Below are positions 24,822 to 32,478 of a stretch of DNA of 64,000 nucleotides, piece after piece. Each line of letters begins with the position of its first letter. The stretch's first letter is position 1. The translations under genes and the position numbers were made by a program. Source of the DNA: an uncultured Oscillospiraceae bacterium (GTDB lineage Bacteria; Bacillota; Clostridia; Oscillospirales; Acutalibacteraceae); the NCBI GenBank assembly GCA_900539425.1, contig UQBX01000006.1:17274-81273 (forward strand). The letters run 5' to 3'. Below the pieces are notes generated by a model. It was not told where the DNA came from and ran no database searches. It worked only from the letters and a program-made list of their open reading frames with translations.

Positions 24822-24958
24822 CGCTGAGAAAGATAGCGCAGTGATGCTCCGAGTTCGCCGTCAGGGCCGCCGTATTGTGAAATTATAAGACTTGCGGCTT
24901 TAGGGTCGCAGTGTTTGATATTGATGGGATACTGCAGTTTTTTTATATAATTAAACAT
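24740..24958 (-). CDS. cotJC: cotJC 5' part (spore-coat manganese-catalase-like protein), interrupted
   Basis: The start at 24958 (MFNYIKKLQYPINIK) is preceded by AAGGAGC and is favoured over a more upstream ATG. The first 62 codons, to the core, are CotJC N-terminal sequence, including the conserved GPDGELGASLRYLSQRY with the first metal-ligand Glu, and LLTDIG at the junction. Beyond the core the frame enters the element, adds about ten residues (MEHTQVLFFS) and stops at 24740. The rest of the protein is at 14048-13615. The frame overlaps the 3' end of the recombinase gene antisense by 82 bp. A CATAAAAT sequence at 24996-24989 resembles a sigma-E/K -10 box, which is weak evidence. Confidence 0.9.
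   Translation of the reverse strand: MFNYIKKLQYPINIKHCDPKAASLIISQYGGPDGELGASLRYLSQRYSMPLPELKGLLTDIGMEHTQVLFFS
24748..24776. other. Right attachment junction of the element
   Basis: Core TACCT at 24772-24776, with inner arm 24748-24771 inversely matching the left arm at 21 of 24 positions. Circularisation would bring the two arms together around TACCTG, a symmetrical attP with central CC. The core and arm lie inside the recombinase reading frame. Confidence 0.88.
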
Positions 24959-25156
24959 AGAATTTGCTCCTTTTTTAGTTGTCATTTCATTTTATGATTA
25001 ACACCTTTTTTTGTTAAAATCCCTCCCTGCGCTCTGCAGGAAGCGGAAATTTAAAGCAAATTTGCGTGTTCTTAACATTTCTTTATTTTTGTTTTACCCC
25101 GCTTTAAAAGCAGCAGGATATTATTATAGTAAAGAAACCGCAAAGGAGTGTGTTTT

Positions 25157-25966
25157 ATGAATATTCTTGTTACGATAGATGCAAATTACTCTGATGTTCT
25201 TATACGTATGCTGCGTTCCCTTGCCGCATCAAATTGTGATGAGTTTGATGTTTATATTGCCCATAGTTCGCTCACGTTTACAGATCTGACTTACATACAA
25301 AACGGAGTCGGCTGCGCCAGAATAAAACTGCATCCCATAAAAATATCTCCAGAACTTTTTGAAGGCGCGCATTTCACCAAACGCATTTCAAAGGAAACGT
25401 ATTACAGACTTCTCCTTTTTGAATATCTTCCTCAGGATGTGCACAGAATCCTGTATCTTGATCCCGATATAGCCGTGCTGAATTCTGTAAGGCTTTTATA
25501 TAACATTGATTTCGGAGATATGATTTTCGCAGGTGCCGGCCATACAAGGGGAATTGTAAAGGCATTTAACAGGATGAGGCTTGATCTCGGCAGACACGGA
25601 GATTATATAAACGCGGGTGTGCTTATGATAAATGTTGATAATATGAGAAAGAGCATTACCGCAGACGAGATATTTGAGTATATTTCAAGGAAGGGCAAAA
25701 CGCTCTATCAGGCCGATCAGGATGTTATTAACGCCCTTTTCAGGGATAGGATAATCTCAATAAATCCTTGCTTTTATAATCTTGATGAGGCTACATACAA
25801 AAGAAACGGTCTTAGTCTTGAATGGGTAAGGCAAAACACGGTTTTCGTGCATTATAATGGCAAGAACAAGCCGTGGAAGCCTAATTACCGCGGTCAGCTC
25901 AATACGTTCTGGCATGAAGAAAAAGAGTCTGTTGCCGTAACTGCGGGATTTGAGGCGGCTGTGTAA
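25157..25966 (+). CDS. Glycosyltransferase family 8 protein
   Basis: The start at 25157 (MNILVTIDAN) has an AAAGGAG ribosome site; a GTG at 25148 is in frame but lies inside that site region. The 269-residue protein shows the GT8 DxD metal motif in LYLDPDIAV (Asp102 and Asp104) and the NAGVLMINVD segment. Members transfer glucose or galactose to lipopolysaccharide, capsule or teichoic-acid-like acceptors. The acceptor here is unknown. Its stop overlaps the start of the TVP38-like gene, so the two are an operon. Confidence 0.88.
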   Translation: MNILVTIDANYSDVLIRMLRSLAASNCDEFDVYIAHSSLTFTDLTYIQNGVGCARIKLHPIKISPELFEGAHFTKRISKETYYRLLLFEYLPQDVHRILYLDPDIAVLNSVRLLYNIDFGDMIFAGAGHTRGIVKAFNRMRLDLGRHGDYINAGVLMINVDNMRKSITADEIFEYISRKGKTLYQADQDVINALFRDRIISINPCFYNLDEATYKRNGLSLEWVRQNTVFVHYNGKNKPWKPNYRGQLNTFWHEEKESVAVTAGFEAAV

Positions 25967-26709
25967 TGGGCAGAATACTGAAACTTAAAAGTATCACAAA
26001 ACGGCAGTGGATAATGGCAGGCGTTTCAGCGGCTGTTGTTGCAGGTTGCTTTTTGGCTCTATATTTAACACTGGGCAGGGAGCTTATGAGCGTTATATCA
26101 GACCAGCAGACTTTCAAAGCGTGGCTTGACAGTTTTTCCGTGCCTGCAAACGCTGTTTTCGTTTTTATAAGAGCTTTTCAGACAGTTGTTAAGATAATTC
26201 CTGCCGAACCGCTTGAGATAGGTTCGGGTTATGTGTGGGGCACGTTCGGCGGCTTCTTTTACTGCATGCTCGGCACAGAGATAGGCTCGCTTGTGATACT
26301 TGCGCTAACAAAGGCTTTCGGTGTAAAGTTTGTCAGGCTGTTTGTAGATATTGATAAAATTAATGAGTGGAGTTTTATAAAAAACTCAAAAAGAAAATAT
26401 CTGCTCCTGTTTATAATCTATCTTATACCGGGCACACCGAAAGATATAATTACATATTTTGCAGGGCTTACTGATACAAAGATTTTGCCGTTTCTGATAA
26501 TAACGGGCATTGCACGAATACCCGCTATAATTTCTTCAACATACTGCGGAAGCAGTTTGATAGATAATAATTACGCCCTCTTTATTGCTGTTTTTGCGGT
26601 CATAACCGTTGTTTCCGCACTCGGTACATATTTCGGCATGAAATATATGAAAAAGCTCAGGGAAAAGGAAAACGGCGGCAGACTGCAAAACGGCGAATTT
26701 ACCTCTTAA
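25966..26709 (+). CDS. TVP38/TMEM64-family membrane protein
   Basis: The 247-residue protein has about six hydrophobic segments and the family's re-entrant region (PAEPLEIGSGYVWGTFGG, then IPGTPKDIITYFAGL). Relatives in the VTT/DedA superfamily act in lipid scrambling or membrane homeostasis, with the bacterial substrate unsettled. Its ATG overlaps the TAA of the GT8 gene by one base, so they are translated together. Confidence 0.88.
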   Translation: MGRILKLKSITKRQWIMAGVSAAVVAGCFLALYLTLGRELMSVISDQQTFKAWLDSFSVPANAVFVFIRAFQTVVKIIPAEPLEIGSGYVWGTFGGFFYCMLGTEIGSLVILALTKAFGVKFVRLFVDIDKINEWSFIKNSKRKYLLLFIIYLIPGTPKDIITYFAGLTDTKILPFLIITGIARIPAIISSTYCGSSLIDNNYALFIAVFAVITVVSALGTYFGMKYMKKLREKENGGRLQNGEFTS

Positions 26710-26740
26710 AAGGATAAATCTTTTATCCTCCGAAAAACGA

Positions 26741-26776
26741 AAATACCGGTATGTTTTACACAGACCGGTATTTTTG
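26741..26776. terminator. Bidirectional terminator
   Basis: A 10-bp stem (26741-26750 with 26764-26773), with a T-run on the plus strand and a T-rich stretch on the minus strand. It lies between the convergent TVP38-like and acyltransferase genes. Confidence 0.8.
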
Positions 26777-26781
26777 TTTGC

Positions 26782-28050
26782 TTATATTGCTCCCGCACAG
26801 GAGACCTTCAGCCCTTTTGACTGAAGTATATCCATAAAGTATCTGACTATCTCAAACCCGTTGCCCGCAAATGAAAGGGTGGCGCAAAGTGTATCAGCAA
26901 AACTTACAACAGCGCAGTTTATCGGGTTTATATACGTTTCGCCGAGTGTTACGGTAATCATATTTATGTGTTCTTCCATTTCCTGCGGCAGTTTTACAGA
27001 GCCCAGGTTAGTTACCGTAGATGTGTATTTTCTTTCGCCGAAAAGCCTGAAAGCAGTTTTCATAACAGGCTTTTTCAGAAAAGACGGGGCAAGGCGTGAG
27101 ATAAGCATCTTTTCGTCGGCAACATTGCGGCACACGTCGCTGTAAAGCTGTTCTTTGCTTATCTTTTCGTTCATTTCTTTTTTTATTTCATTCAGAACTG
27201 CTTCAAAACTCATTTTTCCTTCGGGCAAAATATTTGCAGTTATAAATGATGAGAAATTTCTCAAAGTGCCGCTTTTCCAGTATTTTCTGAGGTTTACCGG
27301 TATTGATATTATAAGCGGCTTCTTTGAAGAACGGCAGTCGTCGTTATACATGTTTATAAGCGCCATAGCGTACGCGGCTGTTATAAACTGAGTAACGGTG
27401 CAGTCATATTTCTGAGTGAGCTTTTTAAGATTTGAAAGGGGTATGCACACCTCGTCACGGTAAAATTTTTCATTTTCCTTATTCATTTTTATCTGATATG
27501 CTTTTTTTCCTTTTCTTGCCGCACCCTTGCTGCCGTTGTAGATTTTAAGAAAATCATCCTCAAACTCACTTCTTTTCGGCGGCTCCTTATATTCTTTTAT
27601 TCCGAAAGATTTCGCGTCGTTTACCTCACAGCCGCAAAGCTGAAGATATCTTAGCATCAGCGCCTTTACAAATTCCATAGCTCCTGAACCGTCTGTAACG
27701 GCGTGGAAAAATTCACACCTTATCTCGCAGCTGTTAGTTATTATCCTGAAAAGCGGCCGCTTTTTATCTTTCGTGTTTATCGGTCTGCATATATCTTTTG
27801 AATCGGTTATTATGTCAAGGCTTTCCGCCTTGTAGAAATAATCCCAAAACAGTCCTTTTTTCAGGCATACATAAAAGCTTGGAAATCTTTTTTCTAGATC
27901 AAAAACGGCTTTTCTTAATGCGTCTTTTTTTACTTCTTCCTTTAAATATACCGATATAGCGAACACAGCGTTCCATTTTTTTGTCATTGCCGCGGGATAG
28001 ATTTTTGCGGCGTTGTCAAGCGGTAAAAAATTAATATTCTTGTTTCTCAT
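26782..28050 (-). CDS. Condensation/CoA-dependent acyltransferase-like protein
   Basis: The 422-residue protein has an HxxxDG-type catalytic motif (FFHAVTDGSGA, His116 and Asp120) and the two-domain size of the chloramphenicol-acetyltransferase-like superfamily, which includes condensation domains, PapA-type and alcohol acyltransferases. There is no carrier protein or synthetase module nearby, so a stand-alone transferase acting on a lipid, sugar or alcohol is more likely than peptide synthesis. It is transcribed on its own, divergent from the GT2/GtrA operon. Confidence 0.78.
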   Translation of the reverse strand: MRNKNINFLPLDNAAKIYPAAMTKKWNAVFAISVYLKEEVKKDALRKAVFDLEKRFPSFYVCLKKGLFWDYFYKAESLDIITDSKDICRPINTKDKKRPLFRIITNSCEIRCEFFHAVTDGSGAMEFVKALMLRYLQLCGCEVNDAKSFGIKEYKEPPKRSEFEDDFLKIYNGSKGAARKGKKAYQIKMNKENEKFYRDEVCIPLSNLKKLTQKYDCTVTQFITAAYAMALINMYNDDCRSSKKPLIISIPVNLRKYWKSGTLRNFSSFITANILPEGKMSFEAVLNEIKKEMNEKISKEQLYSDVCRNVADEKMLISRLAPSFLKKPVMKTAFRLFGERKYTSTVTNLGSVKLPQEMEEHINMITVTLGETYINPINCAVVSFADTLCATLSFAGNGFEIVRYFMDILQSKGLKVSCAGAI

Positions 28051-28381
28051 TATATTTCCTCCGTTGCGCTTTTTGCTCTCTCAGGCGCAATATTATCTTA
28101 CCCGCTGTAAATCCAAACAGCCATTAACTTGTGTTTACATTAAAAAAATGTAAACCGAGTTTGACGAAGGAAACATAATTGTAAAGCTCTGTTTACACAA
28201 GTTTTAAAGTGTAAAAGTCATGAATGTGAATGAATCACGTTTTCTTAAGATTTATTAAGATTGTTATTTGATTGTTGTTTTTACCAATATGTTGTGTTAC
28301 AATATCAAAGGTGTTTATATAGTATAATTTTTTAAATTATTCAGCACTATTTATATAGCAATATTTTTCAAGAGGTTTAAA
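28051..28381. promoter_or_regulatory. 331-bp divergent intergenic region with repeated TGTTTACA elements
   Basis: It contains a promoter for the GT2 gene: TTGTTT (28275-28280), 17-bp spacer, TACAAT (28298-28303). Between 28124 and 28216 there are several related sites: TGTTTACA at 28132-28139 and 28190-28197, its inverse TGTAAAC at 28149-28155, and TGTAAAA at 28210-28216. AACTTGTG and CACAAGTT flank them as an inverted pair. This looks like a multi-site operator upstream of the acyltransferase gene. No RNA gene was recognised. Confidence 0.5.
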
Positions 28382-29344
28382 ATGAAACTTTCACTTGTAG
28401 TCCCCTGCTATAATGAAGAGGGAAATGTAGAAAAATTCTATTCCGAAGTCAAAAAAGTTTTTGACGGCAAGGTGGACGATTACGAATTTGTTTTTATAAA
28501 TGACGGCAGTAAGGACAAGACTTATGAACTGCTGAAAAAAATGTATGAAGAACATAAAGATTCTCAGATACAGGTGCTTTCTTTCAGCCGTAATTTCGGC
28601 AAGGAGGCGGCTATATATGCCGGTCTAAACGCTGTTCGGGGAGATCTTGTATGCCTTATCGACGCAGACCTGCAGCAGCGGCCGGAGGTTGTGCTTCAGA
28701 TGCTTTCCAAAATGGAAGCTGATGAGGATATTGACTGCGTTACCGCTTATCAGGAAGAACGAAAAGAAAACAAGCTGATGAGCGCAATGAAATCGGCGTT
28801 TTATAAAATAATAAATAAAGTAGCCGATGTTCCGTTTGTAAACGGCGCGTCAGATTTCAGGCTTATGAAACGTCAGATGGTGCAGGCAGTTCTGGAAATG
28901 GGCGAGTATCATCGTTTCTCAAAAGGCATATTCAGTTTTGTAGGGTTTAATACCGAGTATATGCCTTACACTGTGTGTGAAAGGGAAAGCGGCGAGTCAA
29001 AGTGGAATTTTGCAAAACTTTTCAAATACGCTATTGAGGGTATCGTTTCTTTCACAACTTTCCCGCTTACACTTTCCGCTTATCTTGGTTTCTTTTCTTC
29101 ACTTATATCAATAATATATCTTGTGGTAGTTGTTATTCAGAAACTCGCTTTCGGTATAAGCGTTCCCGGTTATGCCACCATCGTTGTGCTTGTGCTGTTT
29201 CTCGGCGGAATTCAGCTTTTCTGCCTCGGGCTTCTTGGCGAGTATATTTCAAAGATATATGTTCAGGTTAAAAACAGACCCGTTTATATTCTGAAAAATC
29301 ATCTCGGTGCCGAAAAGGAAAAAAATACTGATGAAAAAAATTAA
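28382..29344 (+). CDS. Glycosyltransferase family 2, GtrB/dolichyl-phosphate-mannose-synthase-like
   Basis: The 320-residue protein has a GT2-A domain at the N-terminus (VVPCYNEEGNVE, INDGSKD, then DADLQQRPE) and two C-terminal membrane helices (about 230-300). This layout matches the prophage-type bactoprenol glucosyltransferase GtrB and polyisoprenyl-phosphate hexose synthases. A GtrA-family flippase gene follows with a 14-bp overlap, so the pair probably makes and flips a lipid-linked sugar for cell-surface decoration. Confidence 0.9.
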   Translation: MKLSLVVPCYNEEGNVEKFYSEVKKVFDGKVDDYEFVFINDGSKDKTYELLKKMYEEHKDSQIQVLSFSRNFGKEAAIYAGLNAVRGDLVCLIDADLQQRPEVVLQMLSKMEADEDIDCVTAYQEERKENKLMSAMKSAFYKIINKVADVPFVNGASDFRLMKRQMVQAVLEMGEYHRFSKGIFSFVGFNTEYMPYTVCERESGESKWNFAKLFKYAIEGIVSFTTFPLTLSAYLGFFSSLISIIYLVVVVIQKLAFGISVPGYATIVVLVLFLGGIQLFCLGLLGEYISKIYVQVKNRPVYILKNHLGAEKEKNTDEKN

Positions 29345-29825
29345 AGAACTTTTTGTTAAATATAAAGAACTGATAACCTATGTGGTGTTCGGCGTCCTTA
29401 CAACAGTCGTAAATTTCGTCTGTTTTTGGCTGCTCAATAAGATTTTCGGAGATCATATCTATCTTCTAAATAACGCAATTGCGTGGATAGTATCCGTAAT
29501 TTTCGCTTACATTACAAATAAGCTGTGGGTATTTGAATCAAAGAGCTGGAATATAAAAATCGTTGCCCGCGAAGTGGTTGAGTTTTTCGCTGCGCGTCTT
29601 TTCAGCTTCGGTGTTGAGGAAGGCGGTCTCTGGCTGTTTGTTGATATCCTCGGAATGGGCAAATACTCATTCACTTTATTAGGATTTGAGATCACGGGTC
29701 AGATAATCGCAAAGGTCATCCTTGCAGTAATTGTGGTAATTCTCAATTATTTCTTCAGCAAATTCATTATTTTTGCCAAGAAAAAGAAAAAGACTGAGGG
29801 CGAAGAACAAAATACGGCAGAATAA
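29331..29825 (+). CDS. GtrA-family membrane protein (probable lipid-linked sugar flippase)
   Basis: The start at 29331 (MKKIKELFVKYK) follows an AAGGAA sequence and overlaps the GT2 gene by 14 bp; a GTG at 29307 is possible. The 164-residue protein has four hydrophobic segments and the GtrA core (YVVFGVLTTVVNFVCFWLL, AYITNKLWVF), with a highly basic C-terminal tail. It would translocate the lipid-linked sugar made by the upstream GT2. Confidence 0.88.
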   Translation: MKKIKELFVKYKELITYVVFGVLTTVVNFVCFWLLNKIFGDHIYLLNNAIAWIVSVIFAYITNKLWVFESKSWNIKIVAREVVEFFAARLFSFGVEEGGLWLFVDILGMGKYSFTLLGFEITGQIIAKVILAVIVVILNYFFSKFIIFAKKKKKTEGEEQNTAE

Positions 29826-29830
29826 AATTT

Positions 29831-29859
29831 AAAGGCAGAGCATAGGCTCTGCCTTTTTT
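29831..29859. terminator. Terminator after the GtrA gene
   Basis: A perfect 11-bp stem (29831-29841 with 29846-29856), 4-base loop and T-run on the plus strand. It may also serve the convergent cotJB gene, whose minus-strand side is T-rich. Confidence 0.88.
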
Positions 29860-29886
29860 CTTAATTGTTTGCTTTAAGCGTTTTCC

Positions 29887-30120
29887 TCAGTTATCCCACG
29901 GCCACGGGTCTTTCAGCCATTCGTCACTGTTGTTTTCACCAAGAGTAAGCGGGCCGTACTTTTCTTCAAATTCTGCTTTGAGCGCGTTGAATTCGGCAGT
30001 GTATTTCTTATAGAGACGGTGTGCCTCTTCGTTGCCGTTGTGCGTATCAAGATATACGCGCATCTCCCACATGGCAAACTGTACTGCGGAAAGCTTTGTC
30101 ATAAGTTTTTCCCTGCTCAT
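29887..30120 (-). CDS. cotJB: Spore coat protein CotJB
   Basis: The 77-residue protein matches CotJB in length and in the FAMWEMRVYLDTHNGNEEAH segment, ending in the typical short acidic tail with WPWDN. In Bacillus subtilis CotJA, CotJB and CotJC form a spore-coat group encoded in one operon. Here cotJB follows cotJA with an ATGA overlap, but cotJC is not next: it is 4.9 kb away and split by the integrative element. Confidence 0.92.
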   Translation of the reverse strand: MSREKLMTKLSAVQFAMWEMRVYLDTHNGNEEAHRLYKKYTAEFNALKAEFEEKYGPLTLGENNSDEWLKDPWPWDN

Positions 30121-30332
30121 TTTTCTGCCCCTTTTCCTAAAAATGGTTTGTTAAGTTCGGGAAATACCGTTCCCGCATTGAATCCCGTCATCGTGTCATC
30201 ATATAAAACAGGCTGCTGCTGAAAGGGCACGTAAGCCATAGTAACCGTAGCGTCCTTAGGCAGCGGAGCGGGAATACCGTCGTCCGGCTTTTTAAGGAAG
30301 CTCGGATTAAACATATCTTCGTATTTATACAT
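30117..30332 (-). CDS. cotJA: Spore coat-associated protein CotJA
   Basis: The 71-residue protein has the CotJA pattern: a short N-terminus, the AYVPFQQ core segment and a Pro/Gly-rich body. An AAAGGAG ribosome site lies just before the ATG at 30332. Upstream on the same strand is a 16-codon leader ORF with its own GAGGTG site (30401-30351), and a CATATTAT resembling a sporulation sigma -10 box. The operon is expected to be expressed in the mother cell. Confidence 0.88.
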   Translation of the reverse strand: MYKYEDMFNPSFLKKPDDGIPAPLPKDATVTMAYVPFQQQPVLYDDTMTGFNAGTVFPELNKPFLGKGAEK

Positions 30333-30350
30333 AATATAACTCCTTTAAGG

Positions 30351-30401
30351 TTAGCCGCGCATAAAATTACGTACAGCGCGGTTTTTAAAAGTGAAAATCA
30401 T
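30351..30401 (-). CDS. Candidate 16-residue leader ORF upstream of cotJA
   Basis: On the minus strand a GAGGTG site lies 7 bp before an ATG at 30401. The ORF encodes 16 residues (MIFTFKNRAVRNFMRG) and stops at TAA 30353-30351, ending 18 bp before the cotJA start. The peptide is basic. The coding bases contain an inverted repeat (GCCGCGC at 30354-30360 and GCGCGGT at 30376-30382). Too short for homology; it could be a leader peptide or a chance ORF. Confidence 0.4.
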   Translation of the reverse strand: MIFTFKNRAVRNFMRG

Positions 30402-30423
30402 CGTAATTTCACCTCAGTCCATA

Positions 30424-30458
30424 ATATGCCGCTTCGCTAAAAAAGTTTTTCGGCATAT
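30424..30458. repeat. Inverted repeat upstream of cotJA
   Basis: ATATGCCG (30424-30431) and CGGCATAT (30451-30458) form a perfect 8-bp inverted pair with a 19-base centre, between the divergent cotJA and mazF genes. It overlaps the CATATTAT -10-like box on the minus strand, so it may be an operator. Confidence 0.5.
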
Positions 30459-30536
30459 AATAAAATACGGATGTTTAAAATCAGAAAATAAAGGCAAAAC
30501 TATAAACGGAACAAAAATAAAACAAAGGTGATAATT

Positions 30537-30878
30537 ATGACTGTTAAACGCGGCGATATATATTATGCCGATTTAAGCCCCGTTGTGGGCTCAGAGCAGG
30601 GCGGAATTAGGCCGGTGCTCATAGTTCAGAATGATGTGGGAAACAGATTTTCACCAACCGTTATAGCTGCCGCCATAACAAGCCAGAAGGACAAATCCAA
30701 TCTGCCTACTCATATTGAGGTGGATGCAGGCCACTGCGGCCTTGCAAAGGACAGTATTGTGCTTCTTGAGCAGGTGCGCACTATTGATAAACGTCGTCTG
30801 AGGGAAAAAATGGGTGCCCTTGATGTTGGCGATATGGGAAAAGTAAACGAGGCTCTTTCTGTTTCATTCGGACTTTAA
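30537..30878 (+). CDS. MazF/PemK-family endoribonuclease toxin
   Basis: The start at 30537 (MTVKRGDIYYADL) has an AAAGGTG site, giving 113 residues. The conserved VKRGDIYYADLSPVVGSEQGG and RPVLIVQND segments, and the LLEQVRTIDKRRL core, match Gram-positive MazF/EndoA proteins. No antitoxin ORF precedes it; the upstream gene is the divergent cotJA. This may be a solitary MazF whose antitoxin is elsewhere, or an antitoxin too short for me to see. Confidence 0.9.
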   Translation: MTVKRGDIYYADLSPVVGSEQGGIRPVLIVQNDVGNRFSPTVIAAAITSQKDKSNLPTHIEVDAGHCGLAKDSIVLLEQVRTIDKRRLREKMGALDVGDMGKVNEALSVSFGL

Positions 30879-30899
30879 ATAGATACTCGGCTTAGCCGG

Positions 30900-30924
30900 A
30901 GCGGCTCTTTGAGCCGCTTTTTTA
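30900..30924 (+). terminator. Terminator after mazF
   Basis: An 8-bp perfect stem (30900-30907 with 30911-30918), loop TTT and T-run. Confidence 0.88.
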
Positions 30925-30946
30925 CTGCGTTTATTTTCGAATGATG

Positions 30947-30975
30947 TTGAAAAAAAGCGCCTGAAATGTTAAAAT
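30947..30975 (+). promoter_or_regulatory. Sigma-A-type promoter of the dUTPase gene
   Basis: TTGAAA (30947-30952), 17-bp spacer, TAAAAT (30970-30975). The ATG is 32 bp downstream. Confidence 0.6.
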
Positions 30976-31007
30976 AATTCGAAAAGAATTATAAAGGCGG
31001 TTTTCGT

Positions 31008-31520
31008 ATGCAAAAAATAGCAGAGTTTCAGAAAGTAAGCTTTTCACAGTTTGAGGCGGATTTCAAAAAGAATTTTCCGGAGTGTGAAAATGTAAAGGAA
31101 ATCTACGATTCGATAAAATTACCGAAAAGAGCCACCACAGGCTCTGCAGGATATGATTTTTACGCCCCTGTTGATATTACGCTTGAAAAAGGTAAAAGCG
31201 TTCTTATCCCTACGGGTATAAGGTCAAAAATAGAGGACGGCTGGGTGCTTCAGATATTCCCGCGCTCGGGGCTCGGTTTTAAGCACAGGGTACAGCTTGA
31301 TAACACGGTCGGAATAATTGATGCCGATTATTATAATTCCTCAAACGAGGGGCATATCATGATAAAGCTTTCGTGTGACGCTCACGATGACGGGCACACC
31401 GTTTCACTTTCTGCCGGAGACGGCTTTGCTCAGGGTATATTCCTTCAGTTCGGCATTACCGTTGATGACGATGCAAGCGGAATTAGAGACGGCGGTTTCG
31501 GCTCTACTACAAAAGGCTGA
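31008..31520 (+). CDS. dUTPase (deoxyuridine triphosphate nucleotidohydrolase)
   Basis: The 170-residue protein shows all five dUTPase motifs in order: GSAGYDF, PRSGLG, VGIIDADY, GDGFAQGIF and RDGGFGSTTK. It would hydrolyse dUTP to dUMP and pyrophosphate. About 45 residues precede motif I, an extension compared with the usual 140-150-residue trimeric enzymes. It is probably monocistronic. Confidence 0.92.
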   Translation: MQKIAEFQKVSFSQFEADFKKNFPECENVKEIYDSIKLPKRATTGSAGYDFYAPVDITLEKGKSVLIPTGIRSKIEDGWVLQIFPRSGLGFKHRVQLDNTVGIIDADYYNSSNEGHIMIKLSCDAHDDGHTVSLSAGDGFAQGIFLQFGITVDDDASGIRDGGFGSTTKG

Positions 31521-31618
31521 TATACAGCTGTTTCAGGCGCCTAATGCCTTCTCACGTCTGTTTGCGCGTTTTTCGGCGTCTTTTTTTCATTAGTTTTATA
31601 CATTATTTGCTAAAATGC

Positions 31619-31647
31619 TTGACAATTCAGTCTTATTTGATTATAAT
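31619..31647 (+). promoter_or_regulatory. Consensus sigma-A promoter of rpsU
   Basis: Perfect TTGACA (31619-31624), 17-bp spacer, perfect TATAAT (31642-31647). It lies about 70 bp upstream of rpsU. Strong promoters are common for ribosomal protein genes. Confidence 0.85.
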
Positions 31648-31719
31648 TTTCTGCGGATATTCAAAAAATATTCAAAATTTGTGATTACCCCTGACAGCAG
31701 GTCGGAGGGAGGGAATAAA

Positions 31720-31896
31720 GTGAGCCAGGTCAGAATTAAAGAAAATGAATCTCTTGACAGCGCTATCCGCCGTTTTAAGCGGCAGACTTCTCGCGACGGC
31801 ATTATTCAGGAAGTTCGCAAAAGAGAGCATTATGAAAAGCCTTCGGTTGCTCGTAAAAAGAAGAGCGAAGCCGCTCGCAAAAGAAAGTATAAATAA
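31720..31896 (+). CDS. rpsU: 30S ribosomal protein S21
   Basis: The GTG start at 31720 is preceded by a strong GGAGGGAGGG site and gives 58 residues. The open frame runs upstream to 31615, but that part spans the promoter. The sequence is S21: [19 protein letters not shown] and a basic lysine/arginine-rich C-terminus. S21 is a small protein of the 30S platform that helps initiation. Confidence 0.96.
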   Translation: MSQVRIKENESLDSAIRRFKRQTSRDGIIQEVRKREHYEKPSVARKKKSEAARKRKYK

Positions 31897-31906
31897 TTAT
31901 ACATAA

Positions 31907-31940
31907 AAGGGGAACGGGAATTTTCGTTCCCCTTGATTTT
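31907..31940 (+). terminator. Terminator after rpsU
   Basis: A perfect 10-bp stem (31907-31916 with 31925-31934) followed by a T-rich tract. Confidence 0.75.
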
Positions 31941-31998
31941 CTTTATACACAAAATACCGTGTGTAGCAGATCATGCGGTATGCGGAAGGTGTTGCAAT

Positions 31999-32436
31999 AT
32001 GAAAAAAATACTTGTAATCAACGGCCCCAATCTCAATATGACGGGGATAAGAAAAAAAGACGTTTACGGCTCAGAAACGCTCAAGGCGATAAATGAGGAA
32101 CTAAAGATTTACGGAAAGGCGCGAGGCGCCAAAATCAGTTTCTTTCAGTCAAATCACGAGGGCGATATAATAGATATGATACAGCAGAGCAGGGAGGAGT
32201 ATGACGGTGTTGTTATCAATGCCGGAGCCTATACTCACTATTCCTATGCCATCAGGGATGCTATTGAGTCCGTGCAGGATTATCTGCCTTTTGTTGAGGT
32301 TCACATGAGTGATATTCATAACCGCGAGGATTTCAGAAAAACATCCGTAATTACAGAGGTGTGCAGAAAGCAGATATGCGGTTACGGTAAAGACAGTTAC
32401 AAAATGGGTATTGATTTATTACTTGAAATATTATAA
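31999..32436 (+). CDS. aroQ: Type II 3-dehydroquinate dehydratase
   Basis: The start at 31999 (MKKILVINGPNLNM) has a GGAAGGTG site and gives 145 residues; the open frame upstream is not supported. Key landmarks are NGPNLN, the FFQSNHEG segment, INAGAYTHYS and EVHMSDIHNRE. The enzyme dehydrates 3-dehydroquinate to 3-dehydroshikimate in the shikimate pathway. The catalytic Tyr expected near the N-terminal lid (VYG region) and His in the HMSD segment can be seen. It precedes efp by 42 bp. Confidence 0.93.
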   Translation: MKKILVINGPNLNMTGIRKKDVYGSETLKAINEELKIYGKARGAKISFFQSNHEGDIIDMIQQSREEYDGVVINAGAYTHYSYAIRDAIESVQDYLPFVEVHMSDIHNREDFRKTSVITEVCRKQICGYGKDSYKMGIDLLLEIL

Positions 32437-32478
32437 AATAAGTCTGTATTAAGAAGAATAAACTTTGGAGGTATATTT

